Source: Sporothrix humicola
Taxonomy: Eukaryota; Ascomycota; Sordariomycetes; Ophiostomatales; Ophiostomataceae
Length of the DNA: 64,000 nt
Direction of reading: 5' to 3'
Assembly (NCBI GenBank): GCA_021396245.1
Contig: WNYE01000001.1
Location: forward strand, 744,001 to 808,000
The notes under the pieces were generated by a model. That model saw nothing but the letters and a program-made list of their open reading frames with translations. It searched no databases and was not told where the DNA came from. Each line of letters starts with the position of its first letter. The stretch's first letter is position 1. Of this stretch, positions 14,580-27,800 are shown in pieces. A program made the position numbers and the translations under genes.

Positions 14580-15260
14580 CGTTCCCCTTGTATTTTTGCT
14601 CTTATTTTTCTTTTGCTTTCCTTTGGTTTGGTTATCCAGTCATATATCGTTTTCTTCAGTCTTTTCGTCACTTTTTTGCAGCTGTGTCACCCCCTCTAAA
14701 CCTCTCGTATTCTCTCTCTTTCCCACATTATTTTGTCCGTTGCTTTTCTGTTAGCCCTGTTATTCCAAATTAGGGACTCTGGAGAGTGGATAATTGCCTA
14801 TTGTAGACTTTTAGTCGTACTCCATAAGAAGATCTTGCTCTTTTCTGCATTTCTGTAACTTTTCTCTATCACTTTTCACTTTCGTCGCCTTCTCTTCTTC
14901 TCGCGGCTTTTGTTATTCCCTTCTTGTCGCTGTTTGTTTCCTAATTTCGACGACTTTGTCTCTTTTGTCGAGTCCGGCCAGTCTTGGCACTTGGTCTGGC
15001 CTGTTGAAGAGGAGGTACTTCGTAGAGAAGCAAAAATGTACTCCGTACTCCAAAATGGCTTGTCTCCTGTGTTCTTTTCGTCTCTGGGCTGCTTTTCTCG
15101 GACTAGCCCACGATGCACTGGCCTTTTTGGTCACTGTCCTCGACGGAACACTACTTTGTACTCCACTTCCTGCTTTCTTTTTCGTCGTCTTTCCCTCGAC
15201 TGCCACCACCCCTGTCCCTGTCCCTGCTCTGATCTCTTTGAGCTTCCTCTATCCTCTCTA
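14580..15260. other. Pyrimidine-rich tract with GTAC motif
   Basis: A T/C-dominated stretch on the + strand, with one purine-mixed interruption at about 14765-14850. It contains GTAC-TCC-GTAC at 15038-15048. Overlapping frames on both strands of up to 137 codons show no recognisable domain. Confidence 0.55.
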
Positions 15261-16354
15261 CTTCTCCCACACGGATAACGGGACAACCCCCCAGATTTTG
15301 CCTTATGAAGCCAGCCTGACTGTCGGACTGTCAAAGGTTTCGACAGGACGACGTAATATCCAGATTTAGCTCAGGGACAAAGCGCCCGAACACTCGCTCT
15401 CGCTTTTTGACCGGCCTCTTTAACTATCCATACATCGTACACGGCCAGTTCTTTCTAAGCAAATACGAGTACGGAGTACGAGTATCCCCTATTATTTTTT
15501 GAGTTTTTTTTTTTTTTTCTCTTTCAGTATGCAGAGTTCTTTTAAGCCTCTTGGTCAGCCAGGAACAAGGGTCAGGGGTCAAGGGTCTGAAAAGTCAACA
15601 AAAACAAGCATGGAAGTACACGGCCAGTGAGAAATATGACGATATAGACGATGGCTAGCAAAACGGTGATATCCGGAGGATAGGCAACAGGAAGAACGAA
15701 CATAACGGATGGAACGACAACGTTCCTGGTTGAGACAGAGTTCTTTTCTCCTTTTCTCCTTTTCCCCTTCTTTTCTCCGTTCTCCGTTCTCCAATCTGCG
15801 TCCTGTTCTCCCTTCTGGGCAACAGAATCGTCACCCTCGCTCTAGCTACCGTAGTTTTCTACAATTCTACAATTCTAGACTTCCACAGCAGGCCTTTTTT
15901 TCTGTGCGAGTCGAGTCAAAAGTAGACACTCTACAGCCATCCTGTTGTGTCCTTGTGTCCTTGGCAAATTCGAGCTTAACAGGAACATCCAGCCTCTATC
16001 AGGATGCAGTCTCGTCTCCTCCGTACGCAGTACTCCATACATGCTGTCGAGTTCTTCGTCTTGCGTCTCACACATTTTGTTAAAGATATATCCAAGACGA
16101 GGCTAGCTCACTGTGAAGCGAGAGACAAGACAGCCTCCGGGACGTGCTCCGTGGCATTGACGAAGAACGCTATCTGCACGGCGCTAGACCTATGTGAGAC
16201 CTTACGAGTCTGCAAGGGCGGAGAGTGCGAGGTAAAGAAGTAGAGACAAAAGGAGAAACAGAGTCAGAGGAGACTCAACACGGTTCTTCTCGATTCAGTC
16301 AAATACATTCTGCAAGCTTGTCTGTTGGTGATTCGAGCTCAAGCTCTGAACTTG

Positions 16355-16396
16355 GAGCTACAAGCTACAAGCTACAAACTACGAGCTACGAGCTCT
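16355..16396. repeat. Tandem repeat, 7-bp unit x about 5.5
   Basis: Five consecutive 7-mers of the form RARCTAC (GAGCTAC, AAGCTAC twice, AAACTAC, GAGCTAC) span 16355-16389. A degenerate sixth copy follows to 16396. Confidence 0.92.
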
Positions 16397-16902
16397 CCTC
16401 CCACATCCCCACATCCACAAACCAATAGTGCGTGGTGAAGGGAGACTCGCGCCAGGAACAAGAACGGGAAACAGCTTACAAGTACGAAGATGGCTGTCGT
16501 TTTTTTCTATCTGTTATCCAGGAACGCTGCAAGGGGCAGACTAACCAGAAGTGAGGAGGCTGACAAAAGACAACACAAAAGAGGAAGAGCTGTGAGGTAT
16601 TCCGTAGAGCTCTTTGAATAAACACGTGCTCGCCGTTTTGTCTCGCGGGAATAGATCGCGAGCAACAGTCCGTATTTTTCAGGCACAGCAGGGACAGAAA
16701 ACAGGAACAGAAATCAAAAGAACGCCGAAGGAGACGGGAAGCGGAAAACTCCGTGCTAGTTGGCTCTACTGACCTGTAGGGCATAGCAAGGGCCTTTACT
16801 TGGACGTAAGATACTGTGCAGGTGTACTTTGCGCCTAAGGCACTGGTTGCCCTTCTGGGTTCTGCTTGTTCTTCTGTCTCTCATAGCTTCTGGCGCAGCT
16901 TC

Positions 16903-16920
16903 TTACCCTTTTGGGAATAT
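16903..16920. repeat. 18-bp dispersed repeat, copy 1
   Basis: TTACCCTTTTGGGAATAT is present here and again, identically, at 24308-24325 in the same orientation. The flanks are unrelated beyond the repeat. The core CCCTTTTGGG is close to palindromic. Confidence 0.9.
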
Positions 16921-18784
16921 AAGGGAAAAGGCAAAAGAGAGGTAACATACAAGGTGCAGACGCTCCTTCAAAGATAGCTCAGACACAGAAAGGTCTGGAC
17001 TCCGGAAGACCCCATAGGGCGGGTGGGCAGCCTTTTCAGGCTTCTTGGAGGCTATCCGAAGGCGTCTTGGAGGCTTTTTCGAGGATCTTGGCTCACGGAA
17101 TGCTGGGCCGTCGCCGTGCCTCGGGTTCCTGGGCAAGTCTGGTAGTTGGGAGTTACTAGTATTTTGTGTGAGTTTGGCGAGTCTGTCTTTGGGCGAGTTT
17201 GGAGGGGACTGGGAAAGGGAGGGAGAGACAATGACAAGGACGACGCGACGATAAGACTGGCCAATCCACCACAAAGTGGGTCTATTTATGCTTTTGCTTT
17301 GTATGAAATCTGTATTGCATAGAAGTGTGCTTCTCTCTTGTCCTGATTTATTTTTATTCATTTATCTTGGCTTTAATTTTTATTTTTATTCATTCTGGTC
17401 GGGCCCAGCCATGGCGACCTCATCTGAGACATGCATACGTCGTACAGTCGAGCTAGGCCACGGCGGCCTCTGATTTGTCCATCTCAGCTCACGCACACAA
17501 AATTCAAAGTGGCCACCTCTGCCAGAAGACCCTCAGTGCCCTGGCAGACTGCAGAGAATGTCTCAGTTTGGGAAGCAATGCATCGGCTGGACGTGCGCTG
17601 CTGTACGTCTGAAGGAAAGGTACATACAACTGCATACAGGCGAAGTCGTATGCCTCCCCGCTCTTCGATGAGGGTGTCCAGCACGCCGAGGAACAGGTAC
17701 AGCCTTTCTCACTTGCAGCAGTCCGCGCTGCCCTGCCTGTCTCTTTTTCTACTTGTCTTGCATGGCCCAGGACCTGTACCTGGCGTAAGTGTCGCGACAG
17801 CGCAGGATGCCATACATGCTGTGCTGTAATGCTGTACCTGAGGACATCTTACGGCGTATTACAGCTGTACATACCGCTGCTGCAGTCATCGATGCAGTGA
17901 TTGCTCTTGCGTCCTGCACCGTTGTCTTGTCGTCTCGTCTCTCAATGATACCTGTGCCCGGTTGCCAGTTCCCGGCATGGTCGATCAGAGTAAGATGCTG
18001 TCGTTTTTGACGAGATAAAACCAGCCAACCATGGATGCTTGCTCTTCCCCCGCAAAACCAGAGCCTCAACAGGCCTCTCGGAGCTTTAGTTTCCTCGTCT
18101 GCCGGTACTGTTGTTGCATCGTAGTGGATCACGATTCACTTCCGTCGTTTATGGTCGTCTTTTACAACGTACGGCCGTCGGTTGATTTTTTAATGGTCTC
18201 TTCAACAAGTACTTGATATCCGGCGGATAAAATATTAATTTTTTTGACGCCAGCATACCTCGTACTCGCAAAGTTTAGAAAGAACACTCTTGCATGTGGC
18301 TGAGATGTCATAAAGACACATAGAGACAGCCAGACAGCCAGCTTTAAAATAGAAAGTAGATTGAAAGGCCGCAAAAACGGGGGTTTGTGGGGATTTCAGC
18401 CAACTTTCAACATCGACGCAGGATAAACACTCAACACGTATTTCTTTTGACCACGAAAATCAAAAGAGCCAGAAATAGGTCTTGATTGAGAAAACGAGAG
18501 ACGCCTTGGCATCACACGATTACACGTCGTTTGCAGGCTGTCTACATCTCTCGTATACAGAAAAAAAGTCGCACCTACAAGGTATCGATAGCCAAGAACA
18601 TCCCCGTGAATTTCACTTTTTACTCGGTGCATTTCTTCCTTTCTCAACCTTTTCGTAATTATTTTACTGTAATTTATTTCAGAATTATTTGAATTTTACT
18701 CGCATTTATTGAAAGCCTTCAAACTGGTGTGGCAACTGAGACAAAATATGCAGGTGTGCGGATGCAATATTCGACCGAACTAAG

Positions 18785-18815
18785 CGTCGTTCACACGTCG
18801 TTCACACGTCGTTCA
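18785..18815. repeat. Tandem repeat, 11-bp unit x 2.8
   Basis: CGTCGTTCACA is repeated exactly at 18785-18795 and 18796-18806. A 9-base third copy ends at 18815. Confidence 0.95.
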
Positions 18816-21757
18816 TTCATATGCAATATGAGAGACTGTAAGAACAAGGCTCAAAGATACGACAGAATTGATACACTCTATTCAATCGACGGAAGTAAGA
18901 TCTCTCATATGCATCTACGTGTACATCGCACGATCAAATGGAAAAGAATGCACCAGTGCCGTTGCAAGGCCACCAATATATGCGATGGCTGGCTCTGTTT
19001 ATTAAATTCCTGGCCCGAATTTCTCAAGTATTAATCTGAATATAGCCTTGTACTCTCTTCGTATTGCACTCTAATGACGCCTCAACGACAAACGTAACGC
19101 CTCAAAACCCTGGGCAAACGCCACATGGCGTCCGGTCAGCCGTTGCCGTGTTACCTGCCATCATGAAGGACATGTCCTTCTTGGACTGTCTGTGCACTCT
19201 TTCTGGGTCTTCCTGAAGCCTTTATTGGGATATTTTGGCACTTTTCAACCGGGGAAGTTGACCAATATATCCAGCAAAAGCCACGGTGGAGCAACTTCGG
19301 CGAAGGACGCCACAGAATGGAGTAAGAAGAAAAGAAGACGAATAATCGAGGATGGGGGTATAGAAAGAGGAGAGAAAGCAAAATGGAAGCAAAAGTAAAA
19401 GTCAATGTCGATCCAGGAAACCGATAACCGTGAAAGAGTAACAGAAACGTAAAAAAGTGAGGGCCTTCGAAGAGTGTGAGACACCAGAGGAGATCAAAGA
19501 GAGAAAATGGGAGAAAGTTGGAGGAGATGAGAGCAGTCATTATTGGGAAAGCACAATGCATCGCACAATATTTGTTATCATAATTCAAGTCCGTCTTATG
19601 CTTGCAAATTTGTGGATTATCACAAACCATCTTGCTCGTATCTTCTCACTGGAAGTGGGTGGCCTTTGGTTGTATTGCACCTGCATCCTGACTGTATTCC
19701 TTTCCCCTCGCTTCTACCACGCATTACCCCTCGTTTTGCTCGATGATGCCATGCTTCTCTGCAGCAATCGTAAGGAGACTTTTCGAGTGCCATTGAAGAC
19801 GCAAAAAGCGCCTGCAAGGTCCAAGCGATCGTGACGATGACGAAGATATTGCACTTAACTTGGCCGATACAGGAAACTGTAGAGTAAAAGCAGCAAAAAA
19901 TGAGGCACAAAAGAGGATACTCAACTCAGAATACGAATGAGCCAACATGAATGTGCACTGGCTGATTAATATGCCGCTGAGAGAAGTGCAAAAAGTGGAT
20001 GTTAGCTGGTGGCTCCCTGTTGAGACCCCTATCCTGGTCCCTGATCCGCCGCTATCCGGCCCCTGGAATCCCTGAGGTCCCTGTAAGGCCCGTGTTGTAG
20101 TGCGGCTCTGTGGGGGAACATGTTTTCATCCTTCTCTTTCCAACTCGGCGATGCTGCTGTGCAACAACGGCTATTCTCTTTTTATTTTCGATTTCAAGTA
20201 GATACATACGTCGTACATGGACATGGATCGATTTTCTTCCTTGGTTCATGTGTGCAACCCTCTCTTTTACGACTGCTACCCTTCTTTTCCTTTTTCCCTT
20301 CCCTTCCTTATTTTCTTATTCTCTCGCCCGGCATAGCGCAAGGTGCTAATGCACTCACACACATCCGACCCAGGACCAGAAAACTTGCAAGAAAAAAGCA
20401 CACCAAAAACCATACACCAAATGCCAAAATGGGCGAAGCCGCACACACTGGACGAACCTCTCCGTGCTCTGCGTTGCAGGGATCTTCCTTCCACAAACAA
20501 CGCCATGGGAACAACGGAGATGGGTAAAGAGGAGGGGCTGAATAAGGAGGAGCACAACCACATGCAAAATGCAGATGCGAAATGCATATTCCGTACGTCG
20601 TACTGAGGAGACAAATGCAAAGACAACGATGCTCTTTACCTCAATCATTCCAGTATCCCCTCCTCCCCTTGCTCCTTGCTTAGACACAAGCATTATGCAG
20701 GTAAGACTTCCCCTCTCGAGTCTCGATATACAACTTCAAAGACGTCATTGACTCCTTTTTTTGTCCATTTTCTTGTCCATCCCAGCGGCGGTATCGACTG
20801 AGAATGGGGAAAGTCACTCCGATTTTCCACTTGTTTTTACTTTTTTCTTTTATCGCTTCTTTGTTTTGTTTTGTACTCTTTTTCTCGTCTCCCCTCCCGT
20901 CCACTTCCCCTCGTAGCACAGCGTCTCATTTGTGACAAATCAGCATTCACTTTGCTATCACAGGAAGGGTGTATTACGATGCGCGCCGAGATATCAAAGG
21001 CTGCTCGTATCGAGCACGTTTCTGCGTAAACAATACTTTTTATTTTTATTGAGGTTTATTTACAGATTTATTCCCATTTTACACAAATATTTTTGTCTCT
21101 TTTAAGTAAGTAAATGTTAAAAAAATGAAGAAGACCGCCGTCATTCACCTTCACTGAATTTGAATGTCCCTGGATCTCAATTACGAATTGATAACTTGAA
21201 AGCTGTTTGCACTCCTTCCCACCCTCCAAGTTTCGTCTCCGGCTCCTACCCCGGGGCCCCGGCGGCCGGACGAATCCGTACGGTAAAGAGGGTGTAGGGC
21301 TGGACTTGGAGACAGTTCTGGCCAGCTAAATTGGTGGTGTCCTGGGTGTCTGCTTACTCTGATACTGCACACGCTAAAGGGCTAAGCTGCGTTCAAGTCA
21401 CCAAGACGATTCCCATTCCTTTTTAGGCCATTATTGGAGTACAGTTGATCTCGTTCGTGTTGACTTTCTACATTGTCCCATTTCCGGTCTCTTGTGTATC
21501 TCGACTTGTCGTTCTCGTCATTCATCGTCATTTCCCCTCTCCACCCCTCGCCTCATGGGTCGTGGCTTGTCCCGCCTGTTTGTTTCTCTCGCACTCTTCA
21601 CAAGCAATTGACTAACACAGAGAATGCTCCATTTCCAATGCTGCTCTGACGTTGCTTTGCCCCTCCTAAACCAGAACGGACTCAAAAGAGACCGAATTGA
21701 GAATAAATAATTAAATAAAAATTCAAAACGAAGAACCTGAATGAAGATAAATAATGG

Positions 21758-21794
21758 TTTTTTTTTTAAAAAAAAAAAAACAACAACAACAACA
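21758..21794. repeat. T10A13 tract followed by (CAA)n
   Basis: Ten T are followed directly by thirteen A, then by about four CAA units. The T/A part is a self-complementary homopolymer junction. Two similar junctions lie at 49494-49514 and 50324-50349. Confidence 0.95.
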
Positions 21795-22129
21795 GTACAG
21801 CGGAAGGATCAAAGCGCATGTATCTTATCATCGCCATGACTTTTCAATTGAGTCACTTGTTGTGCTCGTCTTCCCTTGCCTTTTTTACCTGCTCCGCCCA
21901 CGTTGCATCGGAAACCGGGACGGTACTAGAAAACCGGAGACTTCACGAGGGAAAGAGGAAAGACATTAAAATCAAGGGTGCCGAAAGATGAAGATGAAGA
22001 AAAAGAAGACTCAAGAGTCTCTTGCGTCCTGCATATTGAAGTGAGAACGGGACATGCCCGACTTGGCATAACGTCCGTCAGCTTTGCTTCCAAAAAAGCT
22101 CATAGAATACTTCTCTTAGAAGTTACGAT

Positions 22130-22147
22130 GTACAGAGTACGAAGTAC
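22130..22147. promoter_or_regulatory. Triple GTAC array with 7-bp period
   Basis: Three GTAC tetramers start at 22130, 22137 and 22144, separated by AGA and GAA, so two GTAC-N3-GTAC elements overlap. This is the clearest cluster of a motif that recurs at 15038, 15469, 16023, 20593, 25869 and 43521. A regulatory role is inferred only from recurrence; no binding protein is known to me. Confidence 0.4.
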
Positions 22148-23199
22148 GAGTATCTGCTCCGGCTTCGTCGGTAACAAGGCAAAACGGCAGACGCCCGAAA
22201 TGGCAAGCCAAGAAGTCCAGAAAATACAGAAACCTCAAAACATAAAATGAGTCGCATCACTGGCCCCTTCTACCACAACCACAGCCAACGCGATGTGACT
22301 TTACTTTGCGATCTACGCTCACGACGATATGCTTGCCGTATTTTCGTCTTCGTTCCTTCTCTCTTCAATTGCCGTTTTCTGATTTGTTCGTTTGCGACAT
22401 TTCGTGAAGATTTTGCGCTGTCCCCTAAGGAGAAGAGGACGTCCAAATGGAGAAAGAGCGCAAAATGTTCAGAATCCCAAAATCTCAGCACAGGTCCCGA
22501 CAAAACATCAGACCACACCACGACAGCCCTATCGATGCCCACTTCCTTGCACTCATTTCCCGATCGGGGCACTGTCGATGTACCTTTTTGTATGCGGCGA
22601 TTGATGGGGCCGATGTGCACATTTTTTATACACGCGATTTTCACAAGTGGTGTTTCATAAGACGGGCAAAGCCTTCACAAAAAAAGGCTCCACTCTTCAC
22701 CTCAGTTCTCCACAAGCAAAAGCAGATTGACCACAAGTCTCGACGACAGCTTTCGTAATTTTTGCTTTCTGTCCTCAGGACCCACAGACTACACTTGCAT
22801 GCTTTTGTATTTGATGCACCTGTGTGTGCTTTGCATTTTTCTTGCATTTTGCCTTGCATATATTCTGCGTCCTGCATACAACTTTCCAATGCAAATTCTG
22901 AACGGAAATTCCGTGCATGCGCTCTTTCTTTCTCGATATCGGCTATGCCTTCCTCTTCTTCGTTTTATTCGATTGCTTTCCTCGTTTACTTGTTTGGTTG
23001 TACCTTTTTGGACAGTGGTAGACTGGTAGTTTTTTTGCAAGATTTTGCACGTACTCCCGCCCACTACCTTACATGCATTTCCCAATTCCTTGCATTCACC
23101 TCCTCCCATCTGTTGCATTTTGATATTCCGGTTTACGAACATGCGAAAGATACACTGATACCGGCCCGTTACTCACATATGGTACGGTAGGCCGGCCAG

Positions 23200-24130
23200 A
23201 CAGATGCCGAACGTCTTTTGTATGACCATGGAGCAAGTCCTTTCTTCAAAGATCCCATCCTTCATCGCCTCCTCCATCACAGCTCGTGCCGACTCCTTCT
23301 CTTATTTCTCATCATCTTCCGTCCCACATCCATCTCCTCGAAACCACCTTTCTTCGGCCCACGCGGAGCTTGTTCCCCCCTACATATGCCATGCACTTCA
23401 CTCTCTTACTCCAAAGGCCTTGCTTCGACACCGTCCTACTCGGTCCCGCATTTCCTCCCAGTCCACCATCTACTACCCACTGCCGACCCTTTATCAGCCA
23501 TCCTGAGCCTCTCGCCCGTAGCCGGCTCCTACCTTGCCTTACTTTCCTACCTCTGCAGCCCTTTCCATTTCCTCGTGTCTTCGGCTTTGGTGTTGCCCGA
23601 GAAGCCTATGAGATGATTATCCACCACACACCATTCATCATCTACAATGACCTGATGTCTACTTTCATCGTATCTTTCTCAATGCTGTGCCTACCCTGAC
23701 CCTTACCTTGACCATGGCCCTGATCCTGATTCAACATCGGTCTCGCCTTACGAGATTTACATATTCCACATCCGCACTACATCCTTCCTTCTTCCACGAT
23801 GTTCACCCCGTTGCATCGCCCTCATGACCGGCATATCATGTTCCTTCCGGTATTTCTTGTCGGCCCCCCCCCTCGACCTCGTGCCTTGTATTTCCTACGT
23901 TCCCATGGTATGGACCCTTGCATCACCTGCATTTACGAGGATGTCATGCTCTTTTTTTTTTTTCTTTTGCCTTCTCCTTTTATCGTCTTCTTTCGTGATT
24001 TCCCTGTCTGTTGGTGTTTGCCTATCTTGCCTCCTTCGTTGGCTTGTCTTTCTTATGCCCCTTTTCCTTACATCCGAAGACCATCTTTTCATCCGGTTTT
24101 ATCGTATCTTTCTCTTGGAATGGGTGGAAT
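23200..24130. other. Pyrimidine-rich tract on the + strand
   Basis: About 930 bases with strong T/C bias on the + strand, including runs of CTTCTCC-type words and a T-run near 23951. Several frames stay open for 100-154 codons because the biased sequence lacks stops. Their products are low-complexity Ser/Pro/Phe/Leu with no domain. Confidence 0.6.
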
Positions 24131-24307
24131 GGAGGCGAAGCCAGCAGTAGGGGTTTTTCGCTTATTTTGTAAAGGTGACCACCATCACGTAGTCGTAAGT
24201 GATAGTGGTTTGGCGGTTGAGGTTGTAGTCACATTCGTAAAACAGGTCTTTTTGGTCTCTTGATCTTTTGGTCCTTCGTCTAGACTTACACATGAGCTTC
24301 CATTTTA

Positions 24308-24325
24308 TTACCCTTTTGGGAATAT
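24308..24325. repeat. 18-bp dispersed repeat, copy 2
   Basis: Identical to 16903-16920 (TTACCCTTTTGGGAATAT), same orientation, 7.4 kb apart. Confidence 0.9.
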
Positions 24326-24761
24326 CGCGTAAAGCCTCCCTCTCGCCTCTTTGGCCTTTTTCTCATAGTTTTACGCGTCAAATAGCAGTCAAAAGCGCGT
24401 TTTGCCCGCCCTAAGAAGGCAATGTCTCACATTTTTGGGCGAGGCTCCAAGAGGCGACGGGCAGTCCAAAGAGGCCGAGCTGGTTTAAGAGACTAAGAAT
24501 CTAAGACGATCGAGAACCAACAGCCAATTGGCTAATATGGCCACTGGCAGCCATTGGCAATTCAGAGACACACACTCACACTGAAAGCAAAGAGTGTGTG
24601 TTCTAATACGACGTATTTGAGATTCTTATGCCGAGCTGGTCAAGCGACCATGATATCTCAGGACTCCCCTGGGCACGGAAGCAAAGAAGAAAAGAATCGA
24701 CAATAATCGAAATAAGAAGAAGCAAAGCTCCGAAAGAATACTCCAAAAAGGACTTTTCCAA

Positions 24762-24807
24762 GACCTCCAAGACCTCCAAGACCTCCAATGCCTCCAATGC
24801 CCTCCAA
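24762..24807. repeat. Tandem repeat, 9-bp unit x 5
   Basis: GACCTCCAA occurs three times, followed by TGCCTCCAA and TGCCCTCCAA. Read on the minus strand it would encode repeated Leu-Glu-Val or Gly-Gly-Leu units, but the surrounding frame has no gene features. Confidence 0.93.
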
Positions 24808-27800
24808 TTCGGCATTGCATAGCCTTCTCCCGCGCTGACCACAGGAACCAACAGACACGACCAGACAATCAATTAAACTCTTATCGGATTAGGAACTGAA
24901 CGAGCATCTTATCGAATGCAACATAACAAGAGAATATGAGGAGACATAAGAAAAGAAAGCATCACACACATACTCACACATGCAACTGCACATGCACACA
25001 TAGCTCCATGATTTCCCCCTCCTTTATTGTGGTCACACCCCTCCATCATTCCCCTCTTCTTGTCTTTTTTTCCTTCTGATCTTTCTTTGCCCGCCCTTTT
25101 GTGCCTTGTACCTGACGAACGTTTAATTGATTTTCTCATGTCATTGACTAGCTCTGACCCTGTACACCTCTTTGGTTTCTGGGCACTTCTTGGTTCGTGG
25201 CATTCCACACTGAAAAAGGGTCTCTTTTGGTCCTTTTGGCTATTTGGAACGTTTTTCTATAGTTACACTTTCTCTCTCATTTTCCTTGACTTTTTTTCGC
25301 CTCTTCCTGTCTCAATATCAGTCGATTGTCGATTTCGGCCTTTCTGGACTTTCTCGGTGCTCCGGTTCCTGGTGTTTGCCCATAGTGGTGGTCCCAGGTC
25401 CATTGTGGTCCCTTGTGGTCCCTGTTCCTGACGCCGCTTTGTAAAAAAGACGACCCGATTTGGACTATCTTTATGAATTTCTCAAATTTCATTCTGTCCC
25501 TGCACAAAAACGGAGGACGTTCATGATTACTACATGAGAAGAGGGGCATACGCCTTTCTTCTTCTTTTTTGCAACAGAACAACGCGACATTACCGAAATC
25601 GATGACGGTTTGTATGCAGTTCATCTGCACAATCAAGCTCACCTCGATCAAATTCATTTCCGCAACAGCTCCTGGCTTCCTAGCTTATGATCTTCATCGC
25701 GTTCTGTGTATCTTTTTGTGAGCTTCTTTCCTTCTTTTCTCTGGTCTCTTCACCCCTCTTGTCCCTCGCGTTACCCCATTATTTTTCTGGATCCTCTTCT
25801 TGCCCTTTCTCCCTTGCCTATCCGACCGTTGATTTTCTCTGTAGTCTGAGCTCTGCACTCTGCAAGCCGTACGGAGTACTACCAAATGTACGTGCTGTAT
25901 CTTGTACTATCTTGTTTTTTCTTGTGTTCCGCCGAGACCTATTCTGGCGATCACGGCATTGGGGGCGGAGAAAAAAGAGCCAATCGATGTCCTGTTTAAG
26001 ACGCGACGCAGCTGCGAGAAAGAATCTACAGAACCAAAGGACGTGCACCATTGCAGTGTCTCTTGTTTCTTCAAGTTTGCTCAGTTTCTCCAGTTCTCTT
26101 GTTTTTGCCTTCATCAACACTGTCATCAACACCTTCATCAGCGCTCATCTGAATCTCCTTTGCTCCCTCTGCCTGCATATGCCACGTACCTCCCTTGTCT
26201 TTCTCTGATATTTACGCATCATATTGTGTCTCTTCCTGCCTCGACGAAGAATAATGGTTTCTCTCCAACGTGTTTATTGGCGAATATCGTCGTTTATCGA
26301 TGGTTAAAGTGGTTTTTGCATGCTTGATGTTTATCAGTTAAAGTGCTTTCTTTAATTGATTTTCTTATTTTCTTCCTTTTTCTCATCTTCTTTTCTTTTC
26401 TCCCTCCTCCCTCTCCTCATTTCTCATGCTCCCCTCTTCACTCTTCGTCATCTTGTCCTCTTTCGTCATCCCGTACTTCCTTGATGGGATGCATGCCTGG
26501 GGAACCCTGTCTTTGTGTCTTGCTGTCTTTCCTAAAGTGGTTTCTTCCTTGCTCCAAAAAGAGGAGCTTCTTTAAGAGCTTGCGTAAAAGTGCAACACTG
26601 TGGGTTATCATCTTGCTTTCTTTTGACTGTCTTTTTTTCGTTTGACTTTCTCATCCACTTCTGTCCAGAACATCGTCTATCCACTCACCCTCCCTCTTCC
26701 CGTTAAAGTGGTTCTGCATTCTTGACAATGGGAATCAAGGGGGCGGAGAACGGCAGGGAGAAGCTGCTTCTCAGAAGTGAAGAGCAAGAATTAGAACAAA
26801 AAAAATAAGAAAAAGAAAAAAGAACTGCAGAAGCGTTGAATACTTGCTGGATCTTTACTATTCTTTACTGGATCTTGACCAAAAAGCAAAGTGAGGGCCA
26901 TCCTGGAGAGACAAACCGCCAGGAACAAGAGACATCGTCTTCTAGTCTTTTGTCGTTGGTCTTTCTCTCCCTCTCTTTCGCGGTACCCATATATCCATAC
27001 ATTTTACTTTTCCTCTTTCTCTCACACACCCCCCTCTCCATGCGCCAGACCGGAATGCAACACGACCAAGACGACGCGATGCAAAGGTTGAAAAAGAGAA
27101 ACCATTAAAAAAAGACGTTGGATATTCTCTCCTCACACACCCCATCGGCGCAGTCGATCAAGAAAATGGACGGTTGATATCGCCGAGCGTTCGTGATGGT
27201 GGCCTGACCTCGATTTTTTTTCTTCTTTTCCACCCACTTCGCCTCGCCCTCGTCTCTCATCGTTTCTTTCGTCCCTTTACACATCTCCTCGCGTCGTCGT
27301 CTCTTGTAAGCTGGAACTTGGCAGGAACGCGGATGTGTATATCGGTCCCGGGCGATTCTCTTTGCCAACATCTTTTACTTTCTTGTCTTCTTCGTCACGC
27401 GTAGTCTCAACCTCTTACAATATATTGTCATTTCACATGCCATCTACACGGTGTCCTCCGTCACGTCTTTCCATCGCGTCTTTACACGTCCTTTTTCACT
27501 TAAACTACCATCCCTCTTTAATTTTATGTCACCTCATGCCTTGCTGCAATGACCAACGCTAGATGTATTTCGTGATACTTGCTTGGTAGTATTTTTTGTA
27601 CGACTGATGTTGCCCATATTCGTCTCATCTTCGTAAAATTCTCGTGCCCCGTACCCAAACCCCTGGTCCTTGCGTCGTTCGTACTACAATACACGAGCCC
27701 TATGTGTGCCCAGCATCGTGTTGCTTACTGTTTGTGCTGCATGAGATGTTGTTGGTTGTACATGACCGTGGGTGGCTCACAATATGTATTGTTTTTATTT

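Larger units (their letters stand above)
15261..23199. other. Non-coding left desert, part 3
   Basis: No gene is supported. This is the densest part of the window for short palindromic motifs. GTAC-N3-GTAC occurs at 15469-15479, 16023-16033, 20593-20603 and 22130-22147 (three GTAC in a row). TACGTCGTA occurs at 17436, 20207 and 20594. Tandem repeats lie at 16355-16396 and 18785-18815. Other content: an 8-bp inverted pair GCTGTAAT/ATTACAGC (17823-17830 and 17858-17865), a T10A13 tract at 21758-21780, and many TTGCAT words at 22790-23110. Confidence 0.65.

Noticed and set aside
24460..24520. tRNA-like GCCGAGCTGGTTTAAG segment
   Set aside because: No matching anticodon and T-arms follow, and the acceptor ends do not pair.
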